Position numbers and translations under genes: made by a program
Assembly (NCBI RefSeq): GCF_021390595.1
Contig: NZ_JAJEJR010000001.1
Location: 1,860,001 to 1,924,000 of the forward strand
DNA length: 64,000 nt
DNA from: Paraburkholderia sp. HP33-1
Lineage (GTDB): Bacteria > Pseudomonadota > Gammaproteobacteria > Burkholderiales > Burkholderiaceae
Direction: 5' to 3'
Shown here: positions 26,517 through 35,610 of the stretch, in pieces
Layout: each line of letters begins with the position of its first letter
How positions within the stretch are numbered: the stretch's first letter is position 1
The notes under the pieces: generated by a model
The model's input: only the letters and a program-made list of their open reading frames with translations
Told to the model about the DNA's origin: nothing
The model's database searches: none

Positions 26517-26954
26517 ATGGAACAACGTCTCGACTTCTACAAAGCCAACCCCGCCGCGATCAAATCGCTGCTCGGCGTCGAAGAGCGCATCGGCAAGTCG
26601 GCGCTCGAAAAATCGCTGACCGAACTCGTGCGGCTGCGGGCGTCGCAGATCAATGGCTGCGCGTACTGCGTCGATATGCACGCGAGCGACGCGCGCAAAG
26701 GCGGCGAAACCGAGCGGCGTCTCGCGACCGTCGTCGCGTGGCGCGAAACGCCGTTTTTTACGGACCGCGAGCGCGCGGCGCTAGAGTGGACCGAAGCGCT
26801 GACGCTCGTGTCGCACGATCACGTGCCCGACGCGGTATGGCACTCGGTGCGGCCTCATTTCAGCGACGAAGAGCTGGTCGATCTGACGCTGCTCGTCTCG
26901 GCGATCAATGCATGGAACCGCTTTGCGATCTCGTTCCGCAAGATGCCGGCCTGA
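26517..26954 (+). CDS. Carboxymuconolactone decarboxylase/AhpD-family protein
   Basis: 145 residues, all helical, starting MEQRLDFYKANPAAIKSLLG. The redox motif NGCAYCVDMH holds CxxC plus the downstream His of AhpD-type alkylhydroperoxidases, and SAINAWNRFAISF is the usual C-terminal signature. Such proteins reduce peroxides or serve as thiol redox partners. GGAG lies about 7 bases before ATG 26517. The gene is divergent from the ferredoxin reductase, so a shared oxidative-stress or redox role is plausible but unproven. Confidence 0.88.
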   Translation: MEQRLDFYKANPAAIKSLLGVEERIGKSALEKSLTELVRLRASQINGCAYCVDMHASDARKGGETERRLATVVAWRETPFFTDRERAALEWTEALTLVSHDHVPDAVWHSVRPHFSDEELVDLTLLVSAINAWNRFAISFRKMPA

Positions 26955-27015
26955 GCGGCGGCATGACCGGCGGGCATGAGGCGGGGCGCCAGACCCAACG
27001 ACGCACGGCATCGCC

Positions 27016-27876
27016 TCACTCGCCAATCCACGACCCGCGCAGATCGCTGTCATGCAGCAACTGCAACAGCGTGCCCGCGGGGCGGCTCAAGCGCTTCGCC
27101 GCAAGCGCGATGAATTCCACCGACGGCAACGTCGGCAGTGCGGCCGCATTCAGCGGCGGCGCGAGCCCGCGCGCGGCCAGATACTGCGGACGCACGGTAA
27201 TGCCGAGTCCGCCCCGCGCGGCCGCGATACAGCCTGAATGACTGCTGCTCGTGCAGACGATCTGCCAGCTTGCACCGGCTTCGGCGAGCGCATCGAGCAC
27301 GACCGCGCGCGTCACGCTCGGCTCGGCGACCAGAATCAGCGGCAGCGGCTGGCTCAGATCGACGAGCGTGCCGGTCCGCGCGAGCCATTCGAGGCGCCCT
27401 GTGAAGAGCGGCACGCCGCGCCGGTCGCCCAACCGGCGCTTGCCGACCAGCAGATCGATCGCGCCCGCGTCGAGCAGCTCGTAGAGCCTGCCCGTCATGC
27501 CGATCGTGATTTCGAGTTCGACGTCGGGATGCGCGTTGCGAAACGCGGCGAGCACAGTGGGCAGCGGGCCGAGCGCGATGTCGTCCGACGAACCGAGCCG
27601 CACGCGTCCCTTCAGGCGCGGCGCGCGAAACTGCGATTCCGCACGCGACAGCGCCTGCAGGATCACGCTCGCATGCGCGAGCATCGCTTCGCCGTCGGGC
27701 GTCATCGCGAGTGAATGGGTGTCGCGCACGAACAGGCGCCGGCCCACGCTCTGTTCGAGACGCCGGATATGTTCGCTGACGCTCGACTGCGTCAGATCGA
27801 GCCGCCGCCCCGCTTCCGTGAAGCTGTGGCAGGCCGCGACGGTCGAGAAGGTCTTGAGCCAGATTGGATTGAGCAT
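27016..27876 (-). CDS. LysR-family transcriptional regulator
   Basis: 286 residues. The winged helix-turn-helix covers residues 1-60 (LKTFSTVAACHSFTEAGRRLDLTQSSVSEHIRRLEQ), followed by a LysR substrate-binding domain at about 90-285. It is divergent from the MFS efflux gene at 28027, 150 bases away, the usual arrangement for a LysR protein and its target. A TTATCG-N7-CGATAA element in between contains the T-N11-A box. The effector is unknown; an efflux substrate is likely. Confidence 0.88.
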   Translation of the reverse strand: MLNPIWLKTFSTVAACHSFTEAGRRLDLTQSSVSEHIRRLEQSVGRRLFVRDTHSLAMTPDGEAMLAHASVILQALSRAESQFRAPRLKGRVRLGSSDDIALGPLPTVLAAFRNAHPDVELEITIGMTGRLYELLDAGAIDLLVGKRRLGDRRGVPLFTGRLEWLARTGTLVDLSQPLPLILVAEPSVTRAVVLDALAEAGASWQIVCTSSSHSGCIAAARGGLGITVRPQYLAARGLAPPLNAAALPTLPSVEFIALAAKRLSRPAGTLLQLLHDSDLRGSWIGE

Positions 27877-27894
27877 ACGTGATTGTCGCGCTGC

Positions 27895-27913
27895 TTATCG
27901 GCAATGTCGATAA
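27895..27913. promoter_or_regulatory. Candidate LysR binding site
   Basis: TTATCG, seven bases, CGATAA: a perfect 6-bp inverted repeat that includes a T-N11-A core at 27898-27910. It lies 19 bases upstream of the LysR start and about 115 bases upstream of the efflux gene, where autoregulatory LysR sites usually occur. Confidence 0.55.
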
Positions 27914-28026
27914 CAGTCAGCGATCCCAGTGGGGTTCCCGATTGATGCGGATCTCAATAACATGACGGAATTCCGCTTGTCCCGCTCGGGTGGCGCTTTG
28001 CCGCCGCCGCGCCCGCCGTTGAAAAC

Positions 28027-29430
28027 ATGACCAAGGATTCCTCCCACACGGCCCTGCTGTGGATCGTCGCCGCTGGCTTCTTCATGCAGTCGCTCGACAC
28101 GACGATCGTCAACACCGCGCTGCCGTCGATCGCGAACAGCCTGCACGTCGCGCCGCTCGCGATGCAACCGGTGGTCGTTGCCTACACCCTGACGATGGCG
28201 ATGCTCACGCCCGCCTCCGGCTGGCTCGCCGACCGCTTCGGCACCCGCCGCGTCTATTTCGCCGCCATTCTCGTGTTCGTGCTCGGCTCGATCTGCTGCT
28301 CGAGCGCGCACACGCTCGGCCAGCTCGTGCTGGCGCGCGTGCTGCAAGGCCTCGGCGGTTCGATGCTGCTGCCGATCGGACGGCTCGCGGTGCTGCGCAG
28401 CGTGTCGGGCGAGCAGTACGTGTCGGCGCTCGCGTTCATTTCGATCGCGGGCCAGCTCGGGCCGATCGCAGGTCCGACGCTCGGCGGCTGGTTCGTGCAG
28501 GCGATCACGTGGCACTGGATCTTCCTGATCAACGTGCCGATCGGTGCGGTCGGTCTGTATGCGGTGCACCGCTTCTTGCCGTCACATGACGAAGCGCAGG
28601 CGCCACCGTTCGATGTCATCGGTTGCGCGCTGCTGTCGCTGTGCATGATCGCGTTCTCGCTCGCGATCGACGCACCTGTCCCCTCGCATCGCGCGGCGTG
28701 GTCGGCGGGGCTGTTCGCGCTGGCCGTCGCGAGCGCGCTCGCCTACGTTCCGTACGCGAAACACCGCCGCGATCCGCTGTTCAAGCTGTCGCTGTTCAGC
28801 GAGCCGAACTTCAGCGTCGGCCTGATCGGCAACCTCGTGTGCCGGATCGGTTCGAGCGCGGTGCCGTTTCTCGTGCCGCTGCTGCTGCAATTGCAGCTCG
28901 GCTATTCGCCGCTGCACTCCGGTCTGATGATGCTGCCCGCGGCGCTCGCCGGCACGCTCGCGAAACGCTGGATCGCACCGCTCGTGCGCCGCTACGGTTA
29001 CGACACGTTCCTGCTCGTCAACACGATCATCGTTGGTTCGGCGATCGTCGCGTTCTCGCTGATTTCGCGCGGCACGCCGCTCGTGATCGAAATCGCGATC
29101 CTCGCGGTGTTCGGCGCGGCCAACTCGATGCAGTTCGCGGCCATGAACAGCGTCACGCTGAAAGACCTGTCGCACGAAGACGCGGGCAGCGGCAACAGCC
29201 TGTTCTCGATGGTGCAGATGCTGGCGATCGGGCTCGGCGTGTCGATCGGCGGCGGGCTCGTGAATCTGTTCGCGGCGCAATGGGGCTCGGCGGAACTCGG
29301 CTTCCGGTTCGCGTTCGTGTGTGTCGGCGCGATCACGCTCGTGTCCGCGTGGATTTTCCGCCACCTCGACGACCCGTCGGGCACGCGCGTGATTCGCGCT
29401 CGGGCATCAGGTTCGCGCGTCAGCACATGA
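28027..29430 (+). CDS. MFS efflux transporter, DHA2 family (MdtD-like)
   Basis: 467 residues, 13-14 membrane segments. GFFMQSLDTTIVNTALPSIA (helix 1), ASGWLADRFGTRRVYF (motif A) and GQLGPIAGPTLGGWF (motif C) are characteristic; overall it resembles MdtD/YegB. It would export a toxic compound with proton antiport. It is divergent from, and probably controlled by, the LysR protein at 27016. It is of the same family and length as the transporter at 21519, though clearly diverged. The last 15 residues are basic and Ser-rich. Confidence 0.87.
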   Translation: MTKDSSHTALLWIVAAGFFMQSLDTTIVNTALPSIANSLHVAPLAMQPVVVAYTLTMAMLTPASGWLADRFGTRRVYFAAILVFVLGSICCSSAHTLGQLVLARVLQGLGGSMLLPIGRLAVLRSVSGEQYVSALAFISIAGQLGPIAGPTLGGWFVQAITWHWIFLINVPIGAVGLYAVHRFLPSHDEAQAPPFDVIGCALLSLCMIAFSLAIDAPVPSHRAAWSAGLFALAVASALAYVPYAKHRRDPLFKLSLFSEPNFSVGLIGNLVCRIGSSAVPFLVPLLLQLQLGYSPLHSGLMMLPAALAGTLAKRWIAPLVRRYGYDTFLLVNTIIVGSAIVAFSLISRGTPLVIEIAILAVFGAANSMQFAAMNSVTLKDLSHEDAGSGNSLFSMVQMLAIGLGVSIGGGLVNLFAAQWGSAELGFRFAFVCVGAITLVSAWIFRHLDDPSGTRVIRARASGSRVST

Positions 29431-29678
29431 GTCAGTTGCGGCACTAAAACCCCGTCCCAAAGCGGCCTGGATATGTCTTGCATCCAGGTCGCATCACTTT
29501 TTCCTTCCAGCGCCTTTCTGTAAGCAAACATTTCTTTCTTATTTTTGGTGATTATTTTTCGGCGCGTTGGACTATTTTGCTGCTTGGAGCAAGGTGTGCG
29601 CCCGGCGAACCGGCCGCCCGGCCGCGCCGCTTTGCGCCGCTTTATGCCGCTTCCGATCGTTAAAAGGCGTCATCATCC

Positions 29679-30803
29679 ATGTCCAACGCGTCAAGTTCTC
29701 CCATCGTCTGTGGGCCCGTTGTCTCCATCTGCGTGCCCACCTGCAATCGTCCCGATCTGCTCGTCGAATGCGTCGACTCGTGCCTCGCGCAAAGCTACCG
29801 GCATCTGGAAATCGTGATTGGCGACGATTCGACGGACACGCGCACGCGAGAACTGATCGCGCAGCGCTACCGTGACGAGCCGCGCGTGCGCTACACGTTG
29901 CACGAGCCGCCGCTTGGCCAGGCGCGCAATGTGTCGAGCCTGTTCGCTCAGGCGCGCGGCGACAAGATCCTGCTGATCCACGACGATGATCTGCTGACGA
30001 CCGACGCCGTCGATAAACTCGTGTCGCTATGGCAGCGCTATCCGCGGCTTGATGCGGCATTCGGCGCGCAGTACGAAGCGGATCACGACGGCGTGATCGA
30101 CCTTGATGCGAGCGTGCGCCTGAACACGGCGTTCCGGCGCACGAAGGCCAACGAGGGTCTGCAGCCGCTCGCGGGCCGTACCGGCCTGATCCAGATGTTT
30201 CCGAACAATGGCTGGATGGCCGATGCGCGGCTCGTCAAGCGGATCGGCTACTCCGATCAGCACGGCATGTGCTGCGATTTCGTCTTTGGCGCGAGGCTGT
30301 GCCTCGCCGCGCGCGAGGTGTTCTATCTGCACGACTACCTATCCGTGTATCGCAAGACGGCCACGTCGATCTCGCACCGCACGCGCGGCACGACCACGGC
30401 CGCCTCGTTGAACGCCTACACCTACGTGAAGTCGCTCGACCTGCCGGCACAACTGGAGCCGTCGCGGCGGCTCGCACTGCGGCGGCTCGCGCCAATCGTC
30501 GTGTCGATTCACGCGCGCAACGGCCAGCCGCGCGCGGGCCTGCGAGTCGCGCTCGCGCATCTGTTCGCCTACCACTATGGATTCAACGCGCGGCTCTACT
30601 ACCATCTGGCGATGCTCGCGCGCGCGGCACTGCGGGCACGGCCGTCGGTCGCCAGCGCCGCGACCGATGCGGCCGCCGCCGCGGTCGCGGCCGTCGCGGC
30701 CGCGCCGTCAGTCGCCGCGGATCAGGCCGCGGCGGTCAAGGAGTTCGTCAACGAACTGGTGAGCGAACGGCACGAGCCGCTGGAATTGCACGAGCGTCTG
30801 TGA
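29679..30803 (+). CDS. Family 2 glycosyltransferase with an Ala-rich C-terminal tail
   Basis: 374 residues. The GT-A fold starts at residue 13 (VSICVPTCNRPDLLVECVDS), with the nucleotide-binding DD at 49-50 (GDDSTD) and the metal-binding HDDD at 101-104. It would transfer a sugar from a nucleotide-sugar to a glycan or lipid. Residues about 318-350 are almost all Ala and Val, and the very end is acidic (VNELVSERHEPLELHERL), perhaps a coiled tether. No other polysaccharide genes are nearby, so the acceptor is unknown. Only AAGG precedes the ATG at 29679. Confidence 0.85.
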   Translation: MSNASSSPIVCGPVVSICVPTCNRPDLLVECVDSCLAQSYRHLEIVIGDDSTDTRTRELIAQRYRDEPRVRYTLHEPPLGQARNVSSLFAQARGDKILLIHDDDLLTTDAVDKLVSLWQRYPRLDAAFGAQYEADHDGVIDLDASVRLNTAFRRTKANEGLQPLAGRTGLIQMFPNNGWMADARLVKRIGYSDQHGMCCDFVFGARLCLAAREVFYLHDYLSVYRKTATSISHRTRGTTTAASLNAYTYVKSLDLPAQLEPSRRLALRRLAPIVVSIHARNGQPRAGLRVALAHLFAYHYGFNARLYYHLAMLARAALRARPSVASAATDAAAAAVAAVAAAPSVAADQAAAVKEFVNELVSERHEPLELHERL

Positions 30804-30854
30804 ACCGTCATGCGTTGACAAGTGTCACGCACGACGATTCGTCCCCCTGCCCGC

Positions 30855-32162
30855 TCAAGGCTCGTGACGCAAATACCCATCCGTCGACGGATCGCGCATG
30901 CGCAACGACACGAGGCCTGCGATCGCACACATCACCGTCACGTACCAGAAGAACATCGACTCGACGTCGGCCTGCTTCAGCCACAGCGCGACGTATTCCG
31001 CCGAGCCGCCGAAGATCGCGTTCGCGACCGCATACGACAAGCCCACCCCGAGCGCGCGCACTTGTGGCGGGAACATTTCCGCCTTGATCAGGCCGCTGAT
31101 CGACGTATAGAAGCTGACGATCGCGAGCGCCACCACGACCAGCGCGAAGGCCGCGTACGGACTCGTCACGTCTTTCAGCGCATGCAGCAGCGGCACCGTG
31201 CCGAGGGTCGAGAACAGGCCGAAGCACAGCATCGAGCGGCGCCGGCCGATGCGGTCCGACAACGCGCCGAACGCCGGCTGCATCAGCATGTAGACGAACA
31301 GCGCGGCGGTCATCACCGAGCTCGCGGTCTTCGCGTGCATGCCGGCCGTGTTGACCAGGTACTTCTGCATGTACGTGGTGAACGTATAGAAGATCAGCGA
31401 GCCGCCGGCCGTGAAGCCGAGCACCGTCATGAACGCGCTCTTGTGCTCCCACATCCCGCGCAGCGTGCCCGCTTCCTTGCGTTGGCGCGTCTCCGCGGTG
31501 GTGGTTTCATCGAGGGATTTACGCAGATACAGCGAGATCAACGCGGCGATTGCGCCAATCGCGAACGGCACGCGCCAGCCCCACGCCTTCAGCTCTTCGG
31601 TCGTCAGCGTTTGTTGCAGGATCACGAGCACGAGCAGCGCACATAGCTGGCCGCCGATCAGCGTCACATACTGGAACGACGCGAAGAAGCCGCGCCGGCC
31701 CTTCAGCGCGACCTCGCTCATATAGGTCGCGCTGGTGCCGTATTCGCCGCCCACCGAAAGCCCCTGCAACAGCCGCGCGAAGAGCAGCAACGACGGCGCG
31801 AGCGCGCCGATCTGCGCGTAGGTGGGCAGCATCGCGATCACCAGCGAGCCGCCGCACATCATGAATACCGACACCATCATCGCGGTGCGGCGACCGCGTT
31901 TGTCGGCGAACCGCCCGAAGAACCAGCCGCCAATCGGCCGCATCAGGAAGCCGGCGGCGAACACGCCGGCCGTGTTCAGCAACTGCGTAGTCGTGTTGCC
32001 GCTCGGGAAGAACGACGGCGCGAAGTAGAGCGCCGTGAACGAATACACATAGAAGTCGAACCACTCGACGAGATTGCCCGATGAAGCGCCGACGATTGCA
32101 AAAATGCGGCGCCGTGTATCGCGCGCCGAAGCAACGACGATCTGCTCTGTTTGGTCGTTCAT
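30855..32162 (-). CDS. MFS metabolite:H+ symporter (MHS family, alpha-ketoglutarate permease-like)
   Basis: 435 residues, twelve membrane segments. The N-terminal [20 protein letters not shown], the loop [18 protein letters not shown] and [20 protein letters not shown] are hallmarks of the KgtP/ProP/ShiA group and closest to KgtP in my reading. It would import a dicarboxylate such as 2-oxoglutarate with protons. GGAAAG precedes the ATG at 32162. It is convergent with the glycosyltransferase and monocistronic. Confidence 0.85.
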   Translation of the reverse strand: MNDQTEQIVVASARDTRRRIFAIVGASSGNLVEWFDFYVYSFTALYFAPSFFPSGNTTTQLLNTAGVFAAGFLMRPIGGWFFGRFADKRGRRTAMMVSVFMMCGGSLVIAMLPTYAQIGALAPSLLLFARLLQGLSVGGEYGTSATYMSEVALKGRRGFFASFQYVTLIGGQLCALLVLVILQQTLTTEELKAWGWRVPFAIGAIAALISLYLRKSLDETTTAETRQRKEAGTLRGMWEHKSAFMTVLGFTAGGSLIFYTFTTYMQKYLVNTAGMHAKTASSVMTAALFVYMLMQPAFGALSDRIGRRRSMLCFGLFSTLGTVPLLHALKDVTSPYAAFALVVVALAIVSFYTSISGLIKAEMFPPQVRALGVGLSYAVANAIFGGSAEYVALWLKQADVESMFFWYVTVMCAIAGLVSLRMRDPSTDGYLRHEP

Positions 32163-32346
32163 GCTGGTGTCTTTCCTTATTTAAACGAGGAGGACGGTCG
32201 TGGCGCCGCCTTGATGTCACGCGCCTGGCCTGACCGGCCGTCGCGGGTGAGCGAATTTTACATAGATGAAAGCAGAAGATGAGGTCTTGTCAGACGAACC
32301 TGATGAAAGCCCTGGGGTGCAAGCGGGGATGAAATTGCGCTGCAAC

Positions 32347-32388
32347 AAAAACGAAGCCCCTGCCGGTTGGAGGACCGGCAGGGGCTTC
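32347..32388 (-). terminator. Strong Rho-independent terminator of the prkA-yeaH-spoVR operon
   Basis: A perfect 15-bp stem (GAAGCCCCTGCCGGT at 32353-32367, complement at 32374-32388) with a 6-base loop, followed on the minus strand by five T (A-run 32347-32351 on plus). It lies 30 bases beyond the spoVR stop. Confidence 0.9.
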
Positions 32389-32417
32389 ATGCGTGAGGCG
32401 AACCGCTCAGGCGGCGC

Positions 32418-33941
32418 TCAGATTCTCACCGATGGCGGCATATACCGGCAGTCATAGCGTTTTCTGACGGTACCGTTTTCGTCGACGCTCTCGAGGTACA
32501 CGTCGAATTGCCACAAACGCGCCATGTGCTTGAGCACTTCGTCGCTATCGTGCGACAGATGCCGGTTGTCGCTCATGAAATGCCGCAACGTGAGACTGCG
32601 GTCACCACGCGTATTGACGGCCCACACCTGAATGTTCGGTTCGCGGTGATGCATGTCGTACTGCCGCGACAGCGCCTGGCGCACGTACTGGTAGCCGCTA
32701 TCGTCGTGAATCGCGGACACTTCGAGCGCGTCACGCATGTCGTCGTCGAGCACCGAGAACAGGCGCATTTCGCGGATCAGATGCGGCGACAGGTACTGCG
32801 CGACGAAGCTCTCGTCCTTGAAGTTGCGCATCGCGTAGTGCATCGCGGGCAGCCACGGACTGCCGGCCAGCTCCGGAAACCATCTGCGGTCTTCCTCGGT
32901 CGGCGATTCGCAGATGCGGCGAATGTCGCTCATCATCGAAAAACCCAGCGCATACGGGTTGATGCCGCTGTAATACGGCTTCGTGACCGGCGGCTGGTAG
33001 ACGACGTTGCTGTGCGAATGGAGAAACTCCATCATGAAGCCGTCTTCCAGCTTGCCCTGGTTGTACATCGTATTGAGCAGCGTGTAGTGCCAGAACGTCG
33101 CCCAGCCTTCGTTCATCACCTGGGTTTGCCGCTGCGGATAGAAGTACTGACCAATCTTGCGCACGATGCGGATCACCTCGCGCTCCCACGGCTCGAGCAG
33201 CGGCGCGTTTTTCTCGGCGAAATACAGCAGGTTTTCCTGCGGCTCGGGCGGATAGCGCTCTTCGACCTCTTCGGGCAGCGGCGTATGGCGCGTGGGCAAG
33301 GTGCGCCACAACTCGTTGACCTGCGACTGCAGATACGCCTCACGTTCGCGACGCGCGGCGAACTCTTTCTGGAGCGACAGCTTCTGCGGCCGCTTGTAGC
33401 GGTCCACACCGTAATTCATCAGCGCGTGGCACGAATCGAGCAGCTCCTCGACGCGATCGAGCCCATAGCGCTCCTCGCACTCCGCGATGTAGTTCTTCGC
33501 GTAGACGAGGTAATCGATGATCGCGTGAGCGTCCGTCCACAAGCGGAACAGATAGTTGCCCTTGAAGAACGAGTTGTGGCCATAGGCCGCATGCGCGATG
33601 ACGAGCGCCTGCATCGTCATCGTGTTCTCTTCCATCAGATACGCGATGCACGGATTCGAATTGATGACGATTTCGTACGCAAGCCCCATCTGGCCGCGAC
33701 GATAGCTTTTTTCGGTCGCAAGGAAATGCTTGCCGAACGACCAGTGACGGTAGTTCACCGGCATACCGACGGACGCGTAGGCATCCATCATCTGTTCGGC
33801 GCTGATGAGTTCGAGCTGGATCGGATACACGTCGAGCTCGTATTGCTCCGCAACACGGGCAATATGCGAGTCGTACTCTTCGATCAGGTCGAAGGTCCAG
33901 TCGGACGGGCACGGCAGAGGCCGTCTATCGGCTACGTTCAT
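32418..33941 (-). CDS. SpoVR-family protein (YcgB)
   Basis: 507 residues, the full length of E. coli YcgB. WTFDLIEEYDSHIARVAE at the start, the HAAYGHNSFFKGN segment and NEGWATFWHY are conserved family blocks. In Bacillus, SpoVR affects spore cortex; in non-sporulating proteobacteria it always keeps company with PrkA and YeaH and is induced in starvation, but its activity is unknown. The conserved His/Glu blocks (AHAAYGH, NEGWATFWH) look like a metal-binding site (inference). It is the last gene of the operon and is followed by a strong terminator. Confidence 0.93.
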   Translation of the reverse strand: MNVADRRPLPCPSDWTFDLIEEYDSHIARVAEQYELDVYPIQLELISAEQMMDAYASVGMPVNYRHWSFGKHFLATEKSYRRGQMGLAYEIVINSNPCIAYLMEENTMTMQALVIAHAAYGHNSFFKGNYLFRLWTDAHAIIDYLVYAKNYIAECEERYGLDRVEELLDSCHALMNYGVDRYKRPQKLSLQKEFAARREREAYLQSQVNELWRTLPTRHTPLPEEVEERYPPEPQENLLYFAEKNAPLLEPWEREVIRIVRKIGQYFYPQRQTQVMNEGWATFWHYTLLNTMYNQGKLEDGFMMEFLHSHSNVVYQPPVTKPYYSGINPYALGFSMMSDIRRICESPTEEDRRWFPELAGSPWLPAMHYAMRNFKDESFVAQYLSPHLIREMRLFSVLDDDMRDALEVSAIHDDSGYQYVRQALSRQYDMHHREPNIQVWAVNTRGDRSLTLRHFMSDNRHLSHDSDEVLKHMARLWQFDVYLESVDENGTVRKRYDCRYMPPSVRI

Positions 33942-34175
33942 ACGGACTTCCCTTTGCCCATCGAGGGGCGTTCCGGTGTGTCCTGTGCTGCAGCATCGTG
34001 GACCGCTCCGGTGCGAGCGGCTCCCGTGTTGGCCGCTCCTGCCTCGGCATGCCCCGACTGTTGCTGCGGCACGCCTTTGTTGCGCTGCGGCATGGTCATG
34101 CGACGGGTTGCCCCAAGTCGCACGATTTGCCGCGCGCTTCGTCGCTCAGGTGCTTCAGGGGTAACCGGCGTTCTA

Positions 34176-35447
34176 TCACGAAGTCGCCGCCTGCTTCTCG
34201 AACAACTCGCGAAACACCGGATAAATATCGGCCGCAGTTTCGACCTTCTTCATCGCCATATGCGGTTGCGATAGCGCCAGTTGGGCGTACTCGAGCCACA
34301 GATTCTGCTCTTCGGGCGTCACCTGAATATACGCAAAATACCGCACCTTCTCCAGGATGTCATCCGAGAGTATCTTGCGGCACTTCGGCGAGTCGTCGGT
34401 CCAGTTGTCGCCATCGGAAGCCTGCGCTCCGTAAATGTTCCATTCAGCCGGCGAGTAGCGCTCCTCCATGACCTTACGCATCAGTTCGAGCGCGCTCGAC
34501 ACCACGGTGCCGCCGCTCTCGGTCGAGTGGAAGAAGGTGTCTTCGTCGACTTCCTCGGCGCGCGTATGGTGGCGAATGAACACCACTTCGATGCGCTCGT
34601 AGTTACGCTTCAGGAACAGGTACAGCAGGATGAAGAAGCGTTTCGCGAGATCCTTGCGCTGCTCGTCCATCGAACCGGACACGTCCATCAGACAGAACAT
34701 CACGGCCTGGCTCGACGGTGTGGGCTGCTTCACGCGATTCACGTAGCGCAAATCGAACGGATCGATAAACGGAATCCGCCAGATGCGTCCTTTCAGATGA
34801 TGGATGTCGTCTTCGAGCAGCTTGATCTCTTCGCGACGATCGGCGGGATCGGCCTTCAGCTCTTCGAGCTGCCGCTCCATCTCATGCAACTGGTTGACGA
34901 GCGGCGCGCCGAGCGCGATGCGCCGGCCGAGCGCGCTGCGCAGCGAACGCACCACGTCGATGTTGTTGGGTGTGCCCTCGGCGGCCCAGCCCGCGCGAAC
35001 GCTTTTCCACGTCGGCACAGCCATCAGATGGGTTTTGACGAGACGCGGCAGTTCGAGGTCGTCGAAGAAATACTGCATGAACTCTTCGCGGCTCAACTCG
35101 AACACGAAGTCGTCCTGACCCTCGCCCTCGTTGCTGGCCTGACTCCCTCCCCCGCCGCCACCGCCGCCTTGCGGGCGCTGGATCTTGTCACCGCGGATGT
35201 AATCCGAGTTGCCGGGATGCACCATCTCGCGCCGGCCGCCCGGTCCGTGACGGAACGACGGCTCCGCGATGTCCTTGCGCGGAATGGTGATGCTCTGGGT
35301 GTTCTGGATGTCCTTGATGCTGCGATCGCGCACCGCCTCCGAAACAGCGCGACGAATATAGTTTTTCACGCGGCGCAAAAAGCGCTCGCGATTCGCAATG
35401 CTCTTGTTCTTGCCTGCCAACCTGCGGTCGATGATTTGATGAAGCAC
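34176..35447 (-). CDS. YeaH/YhbH-family protein (DUF444, VWA-like)
   Basis: 423 residues from the GTG at 35447, which has GGGAGA upstream and gives the family N-terminus (LHQIIDRRLAGKNKSIANR). A low-complexity Gly run (about eight Gly, residues 93-100) is followed by the DUF444 domain with the MIDAS-like DVSGSMDE. The protein is the usual partner of PrkA and SpoVR, and YhbH/YeaH is a presumed target or adaptor of the kinase. A 234-base stretch with no convincing gene separates it from spoVR. Confidence 0.92.
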   Translation of the reverse strand: MLHQIIDRRLAGKNKSIANRERFLRRVKNYIRRAVSEAVRDRSIKDIQNTQSITIPRKDIAEPSFRHGPGGRREMVHPGNSDYIRGDKIQRPQGGGGGGGGSQASNEGEGQDDFVFELSREEFMQYFFDDLELPRLVKTHLMAVPTWKSVRAGWAAEGTPNNIDVVRSLRSALGRRIALGAPLVNQLHEMERQLEELKADPADRREEIKLLEDDIHHLKGRIWRIPFIDPFDLRYVNRVKQPTPSSQAVMFCLMDVSGSMDEQRKDLAKRFFILLYLFLKRNYERIEVVFIRHHTRAEEVDEDTFFHSTESGGTVVSSALELMRKVMEERYSPAEWNIYGAQASDGDNWTDDSPKCRKILSDDILEKVRYFAYIQVTPEEQNLWLEYAQLALSQPHMAMKKVETAADIYPVFRELFEKQAATS

Positions 35448-35559
35448 GCCCGGTCTCCCGTCCCATGCAACCGCGATCCGCTGCGGCCGCACTAATATTT
35501 CGGGTGTGCGAGACGCCCGCCACTGAGCGCAATGCTATGCGGCTTGCGCCTCGCCGGTT

Positions 35560-35584
35560 GCCCGTACGGCCAGACCGTACGGGC
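35560..35584 (-). other. Intercistronic hairpin between prkA and yeaH
   Basis: A 10-bp perfect stem (GCCCGTACGG at 35560-35569, complement at 35575-35584) around a 5-base loop, starting 26 bases after the prkA stop, without a T-run. It could stabilise the prkA part of the message or attenuate transcription into yeaH and spoVR. Confidence 0.5.
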
Positions 35585-35610
35585 GGCACACCATATGTAT
35601 CACGCGAGCA

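Noticed and set aside
32266..32457. Plus-strand frame of 63 codons over the spoVR terminator
   Set aside because: It contains the 15-bp terminator stem and ends inside spoVR on the other strand.
33938..34123. Small minus-strand frame of 61 codons overlapping the spoVR start (ATGA)
   Set aside because: The overlap looks like coupling, but there is no ribosome site and the translation is low-complexity Gln/Ala/Gly; not enough for a gene call.
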